The notes under the pieces are model-generated. The model searched no databases, was not told where the DNA came from, and worked only from the letters and a program-made list of their open reading frames with translations. A stretch of 64,000 bases of DNA from Terribium retamae. Lineage in GTDB: Bacteria; Pseudomonadota; Alphaproteobacteria; Rhizobiales; Rhizobiaceae. Shown piece after piece: positions 9,173 to 17,753 of this stretch. The translations under genes were made by a program, and so were the position numbers. The DNA is taken from positions 88,181 through 152,180 of the forward strand of contig NZ_JAKREW010000011.1 of the NCBI RefSeq assembly GCF_022347545.1. Direction: 5' to 3'. Positions within the stretch are counted from its first letter, which is position 1. The number at the start of each line of letters is the position of its first letter.

Positions 9173-10690
9173 TCACGCTGAGGAAATCTCGGGCAACAGG
9201 GCCTCCGGAACGTTCTGGTATGCGACCGGGCGCAGGAAACGACGAATGGACATGGTGCCGACGCTGGTCGCGCCGAAATTGGTCGAAGCCGGATAAGGCC
9301 CGCCATGGACCTGTGCATCGACCACTTCGACGCCGGTCGGGAAGCCATTGACCAGCACCCGTCCGGCCTTGCGTTCCAGGATAGGCATCAAGCGGCGCGC
9401 GGCCTCAAGATCTGCGTCCTCCATGTGGAGAGTCGTGGTCAGTTGCCCCTCGAAACCGCGGGCGATCTCTTCCATCTCGTCCAGAGACCCAACCTTCACC
9501 ACCAGGCCGAGCGGACCGAAAACCTCCTCACCCAGTGCATGATCGGACAGAAATTGCGCCCCTGTCGTCTCGAACAGATTGGGAGTCGCAGCGCGGCCGG
9601 AGGGCTGGGTCACCAGCAAAGGCTTGACCGAATTGCGCTCGGCAAAGCGAGCCTGCCCGTCGCGATAGGCCTTAGCGATACCATCCGTCAGCATCGTCTG
9701 TGCGCCGACCTTGCCGAGCGCCTCGACCGTCGCACCGATGAAACGATCGGCATCTGGACCGTCGATTGTGACCGCTATGCCGGGATTGGTGCAGAATTGC
9801 CCGGCGCCCAGCGTAAGCGACCCTGCCCAGCCCTGCCCCAGAGCCTCGGCACGCGCCTTCAAAGCTTCAGGCAACAACAGCATGGGATTGACCGAGCCGA
9901 GTTCGCCGAAGAAGGGGATCGGTTCCGGACGGGCAGCGCAGAGGTTAAAGAGAGCACGACCACCGGCAAGCGAGCCGGTAAAGCCTACAGCCTTGATCAG
10001 CGGATGCTGCACCAACGCCTCGCCGACCTGACGATTGCCCCCCTGTATCAACGAAAAGACGCCGGGATGCATGCCGCTCTTTTTGATTGCCGCCTCGATG
10101 GCCTGGGCGATGATCTCACCGGTACCGGGATGCGCCGAATGCCCCTTGACCACGACAGGGCATCCCGCTGCCAGCGCGGCTGCGGTATCGCCCCCTGCCG
10201 TCGAAAAAGCCAGTGGAAAGTTGGAAGCGCCGAAAACCGCAACCGGTCCGATCGGACGTTGGATCAGCCTGATTTCCGGGCGCGGCGCCGGCTGACGATC
10301 TGGCATCGCCGCATCGAAGCGCAGATCAAGGTAATCGCCCTTCTCGATATGATCGGCAAAGAGCCTGAGCTGTCCCGTCGTCCGGCCGCGTTCGCCTTGC
10401 AGCCGCGCCTGCGGCAAACCGGTTTCCTGGCTGCCGATTTCGGTGATCGCTTCCGCGCGCTCCTCGATCTCGTCGGCAATGGCGCGCAGGAACTGCGCCC
10501 GTACAGCGCGCGTCGAATAGGCGTAACTCCAGAACGCTTCTTCGGCCGCCTCGCAAGCCTGGTTCACCAGATCCACAGTTCCGACGGCAAAGGAATGCGC
10601 AGGGCCATGTGCGGGTGCGCTTTCGAAAGTGCTCGGGCCATCAAGCCATTCGCCGGCGATGAGATGTTTCCCCTTGGGCGTAAAGACCAT
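9173..10690 (-). CDS. hypH: alpha-ketoglutaric semialdehyde (2,5-dioxovalerate) dehydrogenase
   Basis: A 505-residue aldehyde dehydrogenase of the ketoglutarate-semialdehyde branch. Catalytic Cys is in GAGQFCTNPG, the general base Glu in FFGELGSVNP, and the cofactor-binding Lys in VVKGHSAHPGTGE. It oxidises 2-oxoglutarate semialdehyde to 2-oxoglutarate, the last step of 4-hydroxyproline breakdown, and the same enzyme type also serves pentose and hexarate pathways. ATG is preceded by AGGA at a suitable distance. It lies upstream of the importer operon on the same strand, separated by 147 bases holding a palindrome, and divergent from the reductase gene. Confidence 0.9.
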   Translation of the reverse strand: MVFTPKGKHLIAGEWLDGPSTFESAPAHGPAHSFAVGTVDLVNQACEAAEEAFWSYAYSTRAVRAQFLRAIADEIEERAEAITEIGSQETGLPQARLQGERGRTTGQLRLFADHIEKGDYLDLRFDAAMPDRQPAPRPEIRLIQRPIGPVAVFGASNFPLAFSTAGGDTAAALAAGCPVVVKGHSAHPGTGEIIAQAIEAAIKKSGMHPGVFSLIQGGNRQVGEALVQHPLIKAVGFTGSLAGGRALFNLCAARPEPIPFFGELGSVNPMLLLPEALKARAEALGQGWAGSLTLGAGQFCTNPGIAVTIDGPDADRFIGATVEALGKVGAQTMLTDGIAKAYRDGQARFAERNSVKPLLVTQPSGRAATPNLFETTGAQFLSDHALGEEVFGPLGLVVKVGSLDEMEEIARGFEGQLTTTLHMEDADLEAARRLMPILERKAGRVLVNGFPTGVEVVDAQVHGGPYPASTNFGATSVGTMSIRRFLRPVAYQNVPEALLPEISSA

Positions 10691-10747
10691 GTGACGTTCC
10701 TGTCCTGAAAGATTGGATGCGCAAGCGCCTGGATTGCAGCTGTCGAT

Positions 10748-10775
10748 TATTTGTATACTCTATGTATGCATAATA
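10748..10775. promoter_or_regulatory. AT-rich divergent promoter region with TTTGTATAC box
   Basis: The 121 bases between the divergent dehydrogenase and reductase genes contain a patch, TTTGTATACTC then TATGTATGCATA, with two overlapping GTAT-centred repeats. The TTTGTAT part matches the palindrome near 9113. It is the only AT-rich stretch in this spacer and could hold the reductase promoter, a regulator site, or both. Confidence 0.35.
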
Positions 10776-10811
10776 TCAACCGGCTACACCATGCCCTGCC
10801 ATGAGGAAGAA

Positions 10812-11849
10812 ATGGACGCAACCATCATCATGCCGATCGGTACGCTTCACGAGCATGTCGAGGCGATCTTCCGGAAAGCGGGACTCAACGACATTCAGTC
10901 AGCAGCCCTTGCCCGAGTGATCGTGGCCGGAGAACGCGATGCCTGCAAATCGCATGGCATCTACCGGATCGAAGGGGCATTGCGTACCGTCAAGGCCGGC
11001 AAGGTGAAACCGGATGCCGTGCCTGAGCTCATGCCTCGGGAGCACGGCGCGATCGTGCGGGTAAATGCCCGACACGGTTTTGCCAATCCAGCTTTCGAGC
11101 TCGGCTTGCCTGTGCTGGCGGAACGCGCTCGCGTTTCGGGCATTGCAGCCCTTGTCATCAACGACTGCACCCACTTCTCAGCACTATGGCCGGAGGTCGA
11201 AGCCATAACCGTGCATGGTCTTGCCGGTCTGGCCATGTGCCCGAGCTATTCGACTGTAGCGCCGGCCGGCGGCAACAAGCCGTTGCTCGGGACCAATCCT
11301 TTTGCTTTCGGCTGGCCGCGAGCCGGCAAGGATCCCTATGTCTTCGATTTCGCGACCTCGGTTGCCGCGCGCGGTGAGATCGAGTTGCATCGACGCGCCG
11401 GCAAGGCTCTGCCTGAAGGCTGGGCGATCGACGCGCAAGGCAACCTCACCACCGACCCGGAGGCCGCGCTTGCCGGCGCCATGCTGCCGTTCGGGGGACA
11501 CAAGGGTTCAGCCATCAGCACGATGATCGAACTCCTTGCAGGCGTCATGATCGGTGACCTCACCAGTCCAGAAGTGCTCGACTACCTCGGCACCACGACA
11601 CTGGCTCCGCCGCACGGAGAGCTCATCATCGCGTTTTCCCCGGAGGCCTTTGCCGCGGGTCGTCCGGGAAATCCTTTCGAACGGGCAGAAGTGCTGTTCG
11701 ATGCCATCGTCGACCAAGGCGCTCGCCTGCCCTCGCTGCGCCGCTACGTCGCCCGTGCCAAATCCCAGGCCGAGGGGATCACGCTGACGGCTTCCGAAAC
11801 GGAACAGCTCGAGCGTCTCCTCGCCCTCGGACTGGACGCCGTTTCTTAA
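10812..11849 (+). CDS. hypS: Ldh2-family oxidoreductase, probable delta1-pyrroline-2-carboxylate reductase
   Basis: A 345-residue member of the malate/L-lactate/ureidoglycolate dehydrogenase-2 family, which includes imino-acid reductases such as DpkA. The catalytic His is in CKSHGIYRIEG; the cofactor segment reads GTNPFAFGWPR and the C-terminal part GGHKGSAIS. Some members reduce delta1-pyrroline-2-carboxylate to L-proline with NAD(P)H, which would complete the 3-hydroxyproline route begun by aconitase X. The start with GAGGAAG five bases upstream is chosen over earlier in-frame ATGs. It ends just before a terminator shared with the convergent deaminase gene. Confidence 0.8.
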   Translation: MDATIIMPIGTLHEHVEAIFRKAGLNDIQSAALARVIVAGERDACKSHGIYRIEGALRTVKAGKVKPDAVPELMPREHGAIVRVNARHGFANPAFELGLPVLAERARVSGIAALVINDCTHFSALWPEVEAITVHGLAGLAMCPSYSTVAPAGGNKPLLGTNPFAFGWPRAGKDPYVFDFATSVAARGEIELHRRAGKALPEGWAIDAQGNLTTDPEAALAGAMLPFGGHKGSAISTMIELLAGVMIGDLTSPEVLDYLGTTTLAPPHGELIIAFSPEAFAAGRPGNPFERAEVLFDAIVDQGARLPSLRRYVARAKSQAEGITLTASETEQLERLLALGLDAVS

Positions 11850-11882
11850 GGCATTCGCAAACGACCGATGCGCCGAAAAAAG

Positions 11883-11914
11883 AAAAGGCCCTTCCAGATG
11901 GAAAGGCCTTTTTC
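11883..11914. terminator. bidirectional rho-independent terminator
   Basis: Stem AAAAGGCC / GGCCTTTT with an inner TTCC-AGAT-GGAA hairpin, flanked by an A-tract on the left and a T-tract on the right. It lies in the 84-base spacer between the convergent reductase and deaminase genes and can terminate both. Confidence 0.8.
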
Positions 11915-11933
11915 GTCAGGAACGCTAGGCAGG

Positions 11934-12896
11934 TCAGCCCTTATGCGCCTGCACCGCGCCAGGCAGCTTGCTCCACTCGGCATACCAGCTGTTGAACAGT
12001 TTGAACTGTGCCTCGCAATAGCCGCGTTGGCTGTCGGTCAGGGCGTCCGTCTCGTTGAAGTGAAGCGTATATTCCTTGTCGCCCTTCAGTACCATCATGT
12101 GCTTGAAGTAGAGGACAAGGTCCGGGCCTTCGTCGAAGGAGGACAGAACGGCCAGCGCCTGCTCCAGCTCCTGGGCACGCTGGCGCGCATCGACGTCACC
12201 CGTCGCAGCGGCTTGGGACAGATTGCAGAGGTGGATCACTTCCTTCGGCAGGACATTGCCTATGCCCGTGATGGCACCTGTCGCGCCACAATTCACGAAA
12301 CCGTGGAAGACAGCGGTATCCACACCGATCATCAGCGAAACGCCATCATCGCGGCTGGTAATGTTTTCTGCCGCATAACGCATATCGGCATTGCCACCGA
12401 ATTCCTTGAAGCCGACGAGGTTCGAATGCTCTGCGCGCAACGCGAAGAAGAGATCGGCACGCGTGGCAAAGCCGTAGTACGGGCTGTTGTAGATCACCGC
12501 AGGAAGATCGGGCGCGGCCGAGAGGATAGCCTTGAAATGCGCCTTCTGAGCGGTCAGCGAGGGGCCTCGTGACAGAACGCGGGGGATGACCATCAGACCC
12601 TGCGCGCCCACCTTTTGAGCATGAGCGGCATGCGCCACGGCGGATGCGCTGTTGATGGCGCCGGTGCCGACGATCACCGGCACGCCCGCCTTCACCAGGC
12701 GTTCGACGCCCTCCATGCGCTGCGCATCTGTCAAAAGCGGCCAATCGCCCATCGAGCCGCAATAAACCACCGCGGACATCCCCTCGGCGATCAGCTGCTT
12801 ACCCTTGCGCACGAGCGCATCGAAGTCCGGGCTCCGATCCTCCTTGCAGGGTGTCATCAATGCGGGAATTACGCCGGAGAAGATCCTCGCCTTCAT
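11934..12896 (-). CDS. hypD: delta1-pyrroline-4-hydroxy-2-carboxylate deaminase
   Basis: A 320-residue DapA/NAL-superfamily TIM barrel. The Schiff-base Lys is in GFKEFGGN, the partner Tyr in VIYNSPYYG, and the carboxylate-binding loop is changed from GTTGE to GSMGDW, as expected for this deaminase branch rather than a true dihydrodipicolinate synthase. It converts delta1-pyrroline-4-hydroxy-2-carboxylate to 2-oxoglutarate semialdehyde and ammonia. ATG has GGAG eight bases upstream. It is transcribed alone, from a spacer carrying the TTGTCGACAA palindrome. Confidence 0.88.
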   Translation of the reverse strand: MKARIFSGVIPALMTPCKEDRSPDFDALVRKGKQLIAEGMSAVVYCGSMGDWPLLTDAQRMEGVERLVKAGVPVIVGTGAINSASAVAHAAHAQKVGAQGLMVIPRVLSRGPSLTAQKAHFKAILSAAPDLPAVIYNSPYYGFATRADLFFALRAEHSNLVGFKEFGGNADMRYAAENITSRDDGVSLMIGVDTAVFHGFVNCGATGAITGIGNVLPKEVIHLCNLSQAAATGDVDARQRAQELEQALAVLSSFDEGPDLVLYFKHMMVLKGDKEYTLHFNETDALTDSQRGYCEAQFKLFNSWYAEWSKLPGAVQAHKG

Positions 12897-12997
12897 CTCA
12901 AAAGCTCCTGTTGGCCTGTCGCACCGGCAGAAGATCTGTGCACGGCAGCCGTGCGCAATCCCTGCCCTCGACAGAGATTATACTATTTGAATTTTAT

Positions 12998-13007
12998 TTG
13001 TCGACAA
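12998..13007. promoter_or_regulatory. putative GntR operator (copy 1)
   Basis: TTGTCGACAA, a perfect 10-bp palindrome 102 bases upstream of the deaminase start and 17 bases beyond the end of the regulator gene. It fits the FadR-type half-site arrangement TnGT/ACnA. The identical sequence stands at the regulator start. Confidence 0.65.
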
Positions 13008-13023
13008 GAAATCGACAGCGAAT

Positions 13024-13731
13024 TCACAGCGCGATGCTAAGATGCCCGCCGCGCTTAAAAAGCTTCTGGATCTGATCCACGATCTGCTCGGCATGCTCCT
13101 TGGCAAGACGATCGGCCGCCTCGACATCTCTCGCCGCAATGACCTTGATCATGTCCTCGTGTTCATCGACGAAGCGTTGCGGCAAACGGTCATCGTAGGA
13201 TTGATAATAGAGCCGCAGAAGCCGGCGCCCTTCGTTGAGGAGACGGTTGAACAGGCCGGTGAAATAAGGATTGCGGCCGGCCTCGGCGATTGCCGAATGC
13301 AAGGCGGCGTTTGTGGCGATCATCGCGAGAGCATCCTGCGCCTCGACGGCTTTGGCAAAATCCGCCTGATGCGCGTGGATCACCTGCAAATCCTCTAGGC
13401 GGTGATGCTCGGCGGCCAGCCGCGTGGTGACACGGTACATCAACACCAGCGCATCGAAATAGGTATGCATGTTGAGGAAATCGATGTTCGACACCATGGT
13501 CGAGCGATTGGGCAATGTATCGATCAGTCCCTCGCCGGCCAATCGTACCAAGGCTTCGCGAATAGGCGTGCGCGACATCTTGAAACGCTCGGCCAACTGC
13601 ACCTCGTCGATCGGGCTGCCGGGCGGCAGCACGAGATCGAGGATTTCGTCGCGCAGAAGGTCGTAAACCATCTTCACGCCCGAACCGCGCTTGCGCTCGG
13701 GAACTGAATTGGTGTCGGCAGTGCTCATCAT
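13024..13731 (-). CDS. hypR: GntR family (FCD) regulator of hydroxyproline genes
   Basis: A 235-residue FadR-subfamily regulator. The N-terminal winged helix spans about residues 15-85, with the recognition region LAERFKMSRTPIREALVRL. The C-terminal FCD ligand domain holds the metal-site histidines in NAALHSAIAEA and DEHEDMIK. The start is one of two adjacent ATGs behind GAGGG. A copy of TTGTCGACAA ends 10 bases upstream of the start, so it probably represses itself as well as the deaminase gene. The likely effector is hydroxyproline or a pathway intermediate; that is inference from context. Confidence 0.88.
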   Translation of the reverse strand: MMSTADTNSVPERKRGSGVKMVYDLLRDEILDLVLPPGSPIDEVQLAERFKMSRTPIREALVRLAGEGLIDTLPNRSTMVSNIDFLNMHTYFDALVLMYRVTTRLAAEHHRLEDLQVIHAHQADFAKAVEAQDALAMIATNAALHSAIAEAGRNPYFTGLFNRLLNEGRRLLRLYYQSYDDRLPQRFVDEHEDMIKVIAARDVEAADRLAKEHAEQIVDQIQKLFKRGGHLSIAL

Positions 13732-13740
13732 GCATCCCTC

Positions 13741-13750
13741 TTGTCGACAA
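13741..13750. promoter_or_regulatory. putative GntR operator (copy 2, autoregulatory)
   Basis: TTGTCGACAA, identical to the site at 12998 and placed just upstream of the GntR start, overlapping where its promoter or transcript start should be. Flanks extend the symmetry weakly (CT on the left, AG on the right). Confidence 0.65.
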
Positions 13751-13875
13751 AAGGAATACGTTCGACGGTCGATCGGATCAATATTCGATGAACGTAATGA
13801 CCAGCTAGATCAACCGGCAATATCTTCAGTCGCGCGTCTTCCCCCTCAAGCCACATCAAGCGCCACCGCCACTAT

Positions 13876-14838
13876 TCATAGAAACCTGCCGAACACCTTC
13901 TGGACGACAGGGATAGCAAGCAAGCCGACGGCGAGGCCGATGATGCCCGCCGCCGCCGCTGATATCAGGAACGTTACGAGGCCACTTGCCGCGGGAGCCG
14001 AATGGCCGGCTTTTTCCGCCGCTGCCTCGATAAGATGCGCCGGGGCGCCATATCCAAATGTTTCGAGGCCATGCACGAGAATACCACCGCCCACCCAGAT
14101 CATCGCGGCGGTACCAACTGCGGCAAGCACCTTGAGGAAGTATGGCATACCCGTCACGATCCCCCTTCCGAATGCGCGGGACGCAGAACCAAGGCCAAGA
14201 AGCCCCCTGTCGTTACTTGCCAGGGTCAGCCCGAAATCGTCGGCCTTCACGATGATCGCAACAACACCGTAAACTCCAAGCGTGATCCCGATACCGACCA
14301 CTGCAAGGATGAGGGCCTGTGTCGGCACGTTGGTGGATGGAATTGCCGCCAATGTGATGGCCATGATTTCGGCCGATAGAATGAAGTCTGTTCGGATAGC
14401 CCCCTGAACCTTCTCATTCTCCAGCCTGGAGGGGTCGATAACCTCGGTCGCATCCGCGCCGCCGTGCTTCTCCTCTGAATGGGGAAAGAAAGCTTCCAGC
14501 ACCTTTTCCGTGCCCTCGAAGCAGAGATAGATGCCCCCAATCATCAGAAGTGGCGTGATCGCCCAAGGAGCGAGCCAGCTTAACAGCAGAGCAGCCGGCA
14601 GAAGGAAGATAAGTTTGTTCCTCAGAGAGCCTATCGTGATCTTCGCGATGATCGGCAGTTCCCGCTTCGCTGTGAAACCAACGACATAGCGGGGTGTCAC
14701 CGCTGCATCGTCGATGACGACACCTGCAGCCTTGGCGCCCGCCTTCGTCGCTTGGGCGGCGACATCATCGATCGACGCCGCGGCGACCTTTGCAATGGAA
14801 GCAACATCGTCCAGCAAGGCAAGCAGTCCAGAGCTCAT
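13876..14838 (-). CDS. DUF808 (YedI-like) inner-membrane protein
   Basis: A 320-residue membrane protein. The N-terminus MSSGLLALLDDVASIAKVAA and the segment DDAAVTPRYVVGF are hallmarks of the DUF808/YedI family. Five or six hydrophobic helices follow (around residues 75-105, 150-195, 210-245 and 285-315). The family function is not established. Translation starts at ATG with GAGGA five bases upstream. It stands alone between the hydroxyproline and uronate islands and I see no link to either. Confidence 0.85.
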   Translation of the reverse strand: MSSGLLALLDDVASIAKVAAASIDDVAAQATKAGAKAAGVVIDDAAVTPRYVVGFTAKRELPIIAKITIGSLRNKLIFLLPAALLLSWLAPWAITPLLMIGGIYLCFEGTEKVLEAFFPHSEEKHGGADATEVIDPSRLENEKVQGAIRTDFILSAEIMAITLAAIPSTNVPTQALILAVVGIGITLGVYGVVAIIVKADDFGLTLASNDRGLLGLGSASRAFGRGIVTGMPYFLKVLAAVGTAAMIWVGGGILVHGLETFGYGAPAHLIEAAAEKAGHSAPAASGLVTFLISAAAAGIIGLAVGLLAIPVVQKVFGRFL

Positions 14839-14982
14839 TCGGAATCCTCAATGTGGATAAGGAAGACACTTTGGCTCAAGAAGTGTGACCCTGTCATGAG
14901 GCCATAGGAAATTGCCCACCGTCTTGGGTGCAATTGCTCGTCCGCGAGCCATCGACATATTCGAATAGCTCGTCACGTCGCC

Positions 14983-15318
14983 CTAGATAAAGTCGGCACG
15001 GTGCGGCGTGAAGCTGTCGACGAGACGGCCGGCTTCGAGCGCCCTCACCCCATGGACGAGGTTCGATGGCACGATGAAGGAATCGCCCATGGCAAGTGTC
15101 TCCGTCCTGCCGTCGATGGTCACTTCGAAACGGCCTTCGGCGATATAGCTTGCCTGGACATGCGGATGCGAATGCAGGGCGCCGACGCCCCCCTTCTCGA
15201 AGCCGAACTCGACCACCATCAGTTCATCGGTATGAACCAGCACGCGGCGGCGGTTGCCATCCGGAGTGGCGGTCCATTCACGATCGGCCGCGCGGGAAAA
15301 GACCTCGGTCTGTGTCAC
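14983..15318 (-). CDS. kdgF: KdgF-like cupin (unsaturated uronate linearisation)
   Basis: A single-domain cupin of 111 residues starting at GTG (MTQTEVF), with GGGAG eight bases upstream; no ATG exists in the proximal frame. Metal-binding residues are in HSHPHVQASYIAEGRFEV. Length and motif match KdgF, which converts the 4,5-unsaturated galacturonate or guluronate released by lyases into the linear ketouronate used by KduI. It follows kduD by 19 bases and ends the minus-strand uronate operon. Confidence 0.8.
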   Translation of the reverse strand: MTQTEVFSRAADREWTATPDGNRRRVLVHTDELMVVEFGFEKGGVGALHSHPHVQASYIAEGRFEVTIDGRTETLAMGDSFIVPSNLVHGVRALEAGRLVDSFTPHRADFI

Positions 15319-15337
15319 AAACTCAACTCCCTTTTGA

Positions 15338-16102
15338 TCAACGGGCGAGCCAGCCGCCGTCCACCGGTACCACGGCGCCGTGCATATATTTCGAAGCCGG
15401 CGCCAAGAGGAACACGGCGGCGTCCCCGATGTCGTCGGCCTCGCCCCAGCGGCCAGCCGGAATGCGGCCGAGGATCGCGGCATTTCGGTCGGGATCGTTG
15501 CGCAACACCTCGGTGTTGTTGCTGACGATATATCCCGGAGCGATTGCATTGACGTTGATGCCTCTGGCCGCCCACTCGCAGGCAAGCAACCGGGTAATGC
15601 CGAGCACGCCGTGTTTCGAGGCGGTGTAGGAAGCGACCCGGATGCCGCCCTGGAATGACAGCATCGAGGCAATGTTGACGACGCGTCCTGTTCGGCCGCC
15701 CGCCATCACCTTGCGGGCAAAGGCCTGGGTGAGAAAGAACAGGGATTTCAAATTGACGTCCATGACGTCGTCCCAGTCCTCTTTGCTGAAGTCGATCGCA
15801 TCGCCGCGACGAATGATGCCCGCATTGTTGACGATGCCGTCGATCGGTCCGTGTCCGGTCCAGGCGGCATCCAGCATCGCAGTCGCGGCCTGGTGATCGG
15901 AAAGATCGCAGGTGATGGGCGCGAAGGATGCGCCGACCGCTGCGAGTTGAGCGGCAGTCTCGTCCATGGCCGAGCGGCCGACACCCAGCACGGCGCCGCC
16001 TGCCTTGCCGATCGAGATGGCGATGCCCTGGCCGATGCCGGTGTTGGCGCCGGTCACCAGGATGCGCCGGCCTTCCAGGCTGAAAGCGGAAAGATCGCTC
16101 AT
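15338..16102 (-). CDS. kduD: 2-dehydro-3-deoxy-D-gluconate 5-dehydrogenase
   Basis: A classical 254-residue SDR. Cofactor motif TGANTGIGQG is at residues 18-27, NNAG near 92, and the catalytic Ser-Tyr-Lys in the SMLSF and YTASKHG segments. It reduces 2,5-diketo-3-deoxygluconate to 2-keto-3-deoxygluconate, the step after KduI. The start overlaps the kduI stop by four bases (ATGA). Placement between kduI and kdgF supports the assignment over other SDR functions. Confidence 0.88.
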   Translation of the reverse strand: MSDLSAFSLEGRRILVTGANTGIGQGIAISIGKAGGAVLGVGRSAMDETAAQLAAVGASFAPITCDLSDHQAATAMLDAAWTGHGPIDGIVNNAGIIRRGDAIDFSKEDWDDVMDVNLKSLFFLTQAFARKVMAGGRTGRVVNIASMLSFQGGIRVASYTASKHGVLGITRLLACEWAARGINVNAIAPGYIVSNNTEVLRNDPDRNAAILGRIPAGRWGEADDIGDAAVFLLAPASKYMHGAVVPVDGGWLAR

Positions 16103-16944
16103 CGCAGTTCACCGATATCGACCGGATCGACATCGGTGTAGTCGACATTGTCGCCCGCCATCGCCCAGATGAAGGCATAGTTGGACGTGCCAGCGCCGGA
16201 ATGGATCGACCAGCCCGGCGACAGCACCGCCTCTTCGTTCTTCATGACGATGTGACGGGTCTCGTCCGGCTCGCCCATGAAATGGAACACGCGCGCACCC
16301 TCGGTGAGGTCGAAATAGAGATAGGCTTCCATGCGGCGGTCATGCACATGGCATGGCATGGTGTTCCACACCGAGCCCGGCGCCAGCTGCGTCATGCCAA
16401 CAACCAACTGGCAGGTCTTCGCGCCTTCCGGATGGATGAACTGGAAGATCGAGCGCTCGTTCGAGGTCTCCTGGCTGCCGAGGTCGAGCCGCCTGGCATC
16501 GGCGATGCGGATCAGCTTTGCCGGCAGTTCCTGATGTGCAGGCGCACTCAGCAGATAGAACTTCGCCGGCGCCTCCGGATCGGTCGAAGCGAAGGAAACC
16601 GTTTCGGTGCCCTTGCCGACATAGACCATGTCGCGCGTGCCGACTTCGAAGCTCTCACTGTCCGCCCGAACGGTTCCGGCGCCGCCGATGTTGACGGCGA
16701 TCAGTTCGCGCCGATCGAGGAAGTTCTTGGTCCCGGTCGGCTTGATCGCTTCCAGCACGAGCGGAGTTGCCAACGGAACCGCGCCGCCGACGACCATGCG
16801 GTCATAGTGGGTATAAGTGAGATGGACCGCACCGGCATGGAAGAGATCGGCGATGTGGAAGTTGTGGCGCAGTTCGTCCGTGCCCATCGCCGCTGCGGCA
16901 TTGGGGTCGATGGCATAACGGGACGAATAGCTGGTGGCTGTCAT
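16099..16944 (-). CDS. kduI: 5-dehydro-4-deoxy-D-glucuronate isomerase
   Basis: A 281-residue cupin-fold isomerase. The zinc site is visible as MPCHVHDRRMEAYLYF near residues 196-211 with a further His in SIHSGAG. It converts 5-keto-4-deoxyuronate, from pectin or other uronide lyase products, to 2,5-diketo-3-deoxygluconate. It follows the GntR gene by 26 bases and is coupled to kduD through an ATGA overlap. Confidence 0.92.
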   Translation of the reverse strand: MTATSYSSRYAIDPNAAAAMGTDELRHNFHIADLFHAGAVHLTYTHYDRMVVGGAVPLATPLVLEAIKPTGTKNFLDRRELIAVNIGGAGTVRADSESFEVGTRDMVYVGKGTETVSFASTDPEAPAKFYLLSAPAHQELPAKLIRIADARRLDLGSQETSNERSIFQFIHPEGAKTCQLVVGMTQLAPGSVWNTMPCHVHDRRMEAYLYFDLTEGARVFHFMGEPDETRHIVMKNEEAVLSPGWSIHSGAGTSNYAFIWAMAGDNVDYTDVDPVDIGELR

Positions 16945-16970
16945 TTCGGATGCTTCTTTCTGGATTGCAG

Positions 16971-17744
16971 TCAGGGCTTCTTTGGTGATTTCTCGGCCGC
17001 CAGATATTCCGCCTGCTGGGTGGTGAGGCGCTGGCGATAACGATCCTGCGCGGCAATCAGATGCGCGCGCATGGCGGTGCGGGCAGCGTCCGGATCGCCG
17101 GCTGATATCGCCTGCAGGATCGAGAGATGCTCGCGCTGCAGGCCGGTCAGATATTCGTTCGACAACACCTCGACGGAATACCAGGGCGAGGCGCGGTCGC
17201 AGGGAATGGTGCGATCGCCGAGCGCGTCGAGGATCTCGACATAGAAAGGGTTGTTGGTGGCCGACGCTATTTCGCGATGGAAAGCGAAATCGGCCTTGCC
17301 GGTCGGCTCGCCGAGATGCAGCAAGCGGTCGAACTCGAAGAAGGCTTCCTGGATCAGCGCTTCCTGCGCCGCGTTGCGGCGCATTGCGGCCAAACCCGCA
17401 CTCTCGATCTCGATGCCCATGCGCACTTCCAGCACGTTGATCGCCTGGCTGACCTTCTTGATCTCCAGGCTGAAGGAGGAAAAGGTCAGCGCGGGGTGCT
17501 CGAGCACAAAAACGCCGGCACCCTGCCGTGATTCCACAAGGCCGTCGGCCGCCAGGCTCGCCATCGCCTCGCGGATCACGGTGCGCGAAACGCCGAAGGT
17601 TTCCGTCATCTGCCCTTCCGTCGGCAGTTTCTGGCCCGGCATGATCTGGCCGCCGACGATCTGGGCACGCAAGGTCGCCACCACACGCTCGGCGAGCTTG
17701 GGTTTGCGTTCGATGCGCAGGTCTTCGGCGGTTTCTGATGCCAT
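16971..17744 (-). CDS. GntR family (FCD) regulator of uronate genes
   Basis: A 257-residue FadR/UxuR-type regulator. The winged-helix region LPTEGQMTETFGVSRTVIREAMASL lies near residues 40-64, followed by GLVESRQGAGVFV. FCD-domain metal ligands are in ADFAFHREIA and LQREHLSIL. Encoded inside the operon it should control, between the TRAP permease and kduI, so it is probably autoregulated. The ligand is likely a uronate or ketouronate. A candidate site is the inverted repeat at 22224. Confidence 0.87.
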   Translation of the reverse strand: MASETAEDLRIERKPKLAERVVATLRAQIVGGQIMPGQKLPTEGQMTETFGVSRTVIREAMASLAADGLVESRQGAGVFVLEHPALTFSSFSLEIKKVSQAINVLEVRMGIEIESAGLAAMRRNAAQEALIQEAFFEFDRLLHLGEPTGKADFAFHREIASATNNPFYVEILDALGDRTIPCDRASPWYSVEVLSNEYLTGLQREHLSILQAISAGDPDAARTAMRAHLIAAQDRYRQRLTTQQAEYLAAEKSPKKP

Positions 17745-17753
17745 GATCGATGC

